A stretch of 22,572 bases of DNA from an uncultured Oscillospiraceae bacterium (GTDB lineage Bacteria; Bacillota; Clostridia; Oscillospirales; Oscillospiraceae), in the NCBI GenBank assembly GCA_910577415.1, contig CAJTLK010000025.1:1-22572 (forward strand), read 5' to 3'. Of the stretch, positions 22,471-22,572 are shown in pieces (the stretch's first letter is position 1; each line of letters begins with the position of its first letter). The translations under genes and the position numbers were made by a program. The notes under the pieces are model-generated. The model ran no database searches. It was given only the letters and a program-made list of their open reading frames with translations, and was not told the origin of the DNA.

Positions 22471-22572
22471 ATGGAAAAGAACTGTCCCCACTGCGGCGCA
22501 CCCTTGCCCCAGGAGGCCGCTTTCTGCCCCCACTGCGCCAGAAGTGTCAACCATCGGGAGCGGACCCGGGTG
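22471..22572 (+). CDS. Zinc-ribbon protein, partial (continues beyond the window)
   Basis: The first 34 codons are present. The protein begins MEKNCPHCGAPLPQEAAFCP and shows two CPHC pairs, enough to form one zinc ribbon. GGAGGAG (22457-22463) lies 7 bases before the ATG, which is one base after the kinase stop, so the two are translated together. Proteins with this start often continue into membrane or repeat domains, but that part is outside the window, so the function cannot be stated. Confidence 0.85.
   Translation, partial: MEKNCPHCGAPLPQEAAFCPHCARSVNHRERTRV

Overview
The window looks like a chromosomal segment of a GC-rich, low-GC-lineage-type Firmicute, most likely a gut member of the Oscillospiraceae (Flavonifractor/Oscillibacter/Intestinimonas type). 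The reasons are near-consensus sigma-A promoters with 17-bp spacers, strong AGGAGG ribosome-binding sites, an infC-rpmI-rplT operon with a leader attenuator, S-layer-homology and bactofilin proteins, and a tRNA gene with an encoded CCA. The genus-level placement is inference. No phage, insertion sequence or CRISPR array was seen, and no stretch longer than 300 bases lacks a gene.

Layout. (1) 1-192: tRNA-Leu(GAG) with its own consensus promoter and terminator. (2) 227-2187, minus strand: an OmpR-type response regulator and its membrane histidine kinase. Divergent to them, 2453-5472, is a two-gene TRAP-TAXI transporter (fused permease plus lipoprotein binding protein). (3) 5739-7611: a bactofilin with a proline-rich N-terminus, then proC. 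(4) 7761-11394: an ATPase-permease-permease operon of the nucleoside/BMP type, without its binding protein. (5) 11449-14458: a copper resistance unit made of a CsoR-type repressor with an operator at its promoter and a CopA ATPase whose reading frame runs on into a CopZ-like chaperone domain that has its own ribosome-binding site and ATG. (6) 14607-16163: cardiolipin synthase. (7) 16210-17602: infC-rpmI-rplT with a leader terminator and an ATC start for IF3. (8) 17728-18844: an ECF sigma factor overlapping a single-pass membrane protein that is probably its partner. (9) 18972-22572: an XRE regulator and a secreted S-layer-homology protein (broken by a one-base frameshift) on the minus strand, facing away from a small Hanks-type kinase and a zinc-ribbon protein on the plus strand. 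The two promoters share their -10 region.

How the parts work together. Most units are ordinary: translation, proline synthesis, membrane lipid, and nucleoside and organic-acid uptake. The items that most repay a second look are the CopA reading frame with its nested CopZ start, the divergent XRE/surface-protein and kinase/zinc-ribbon module with an atypical kinase, the frameshift in the surface protein, and the leader structures in front of the TRAP, bactofilin, csoR and infC operons.
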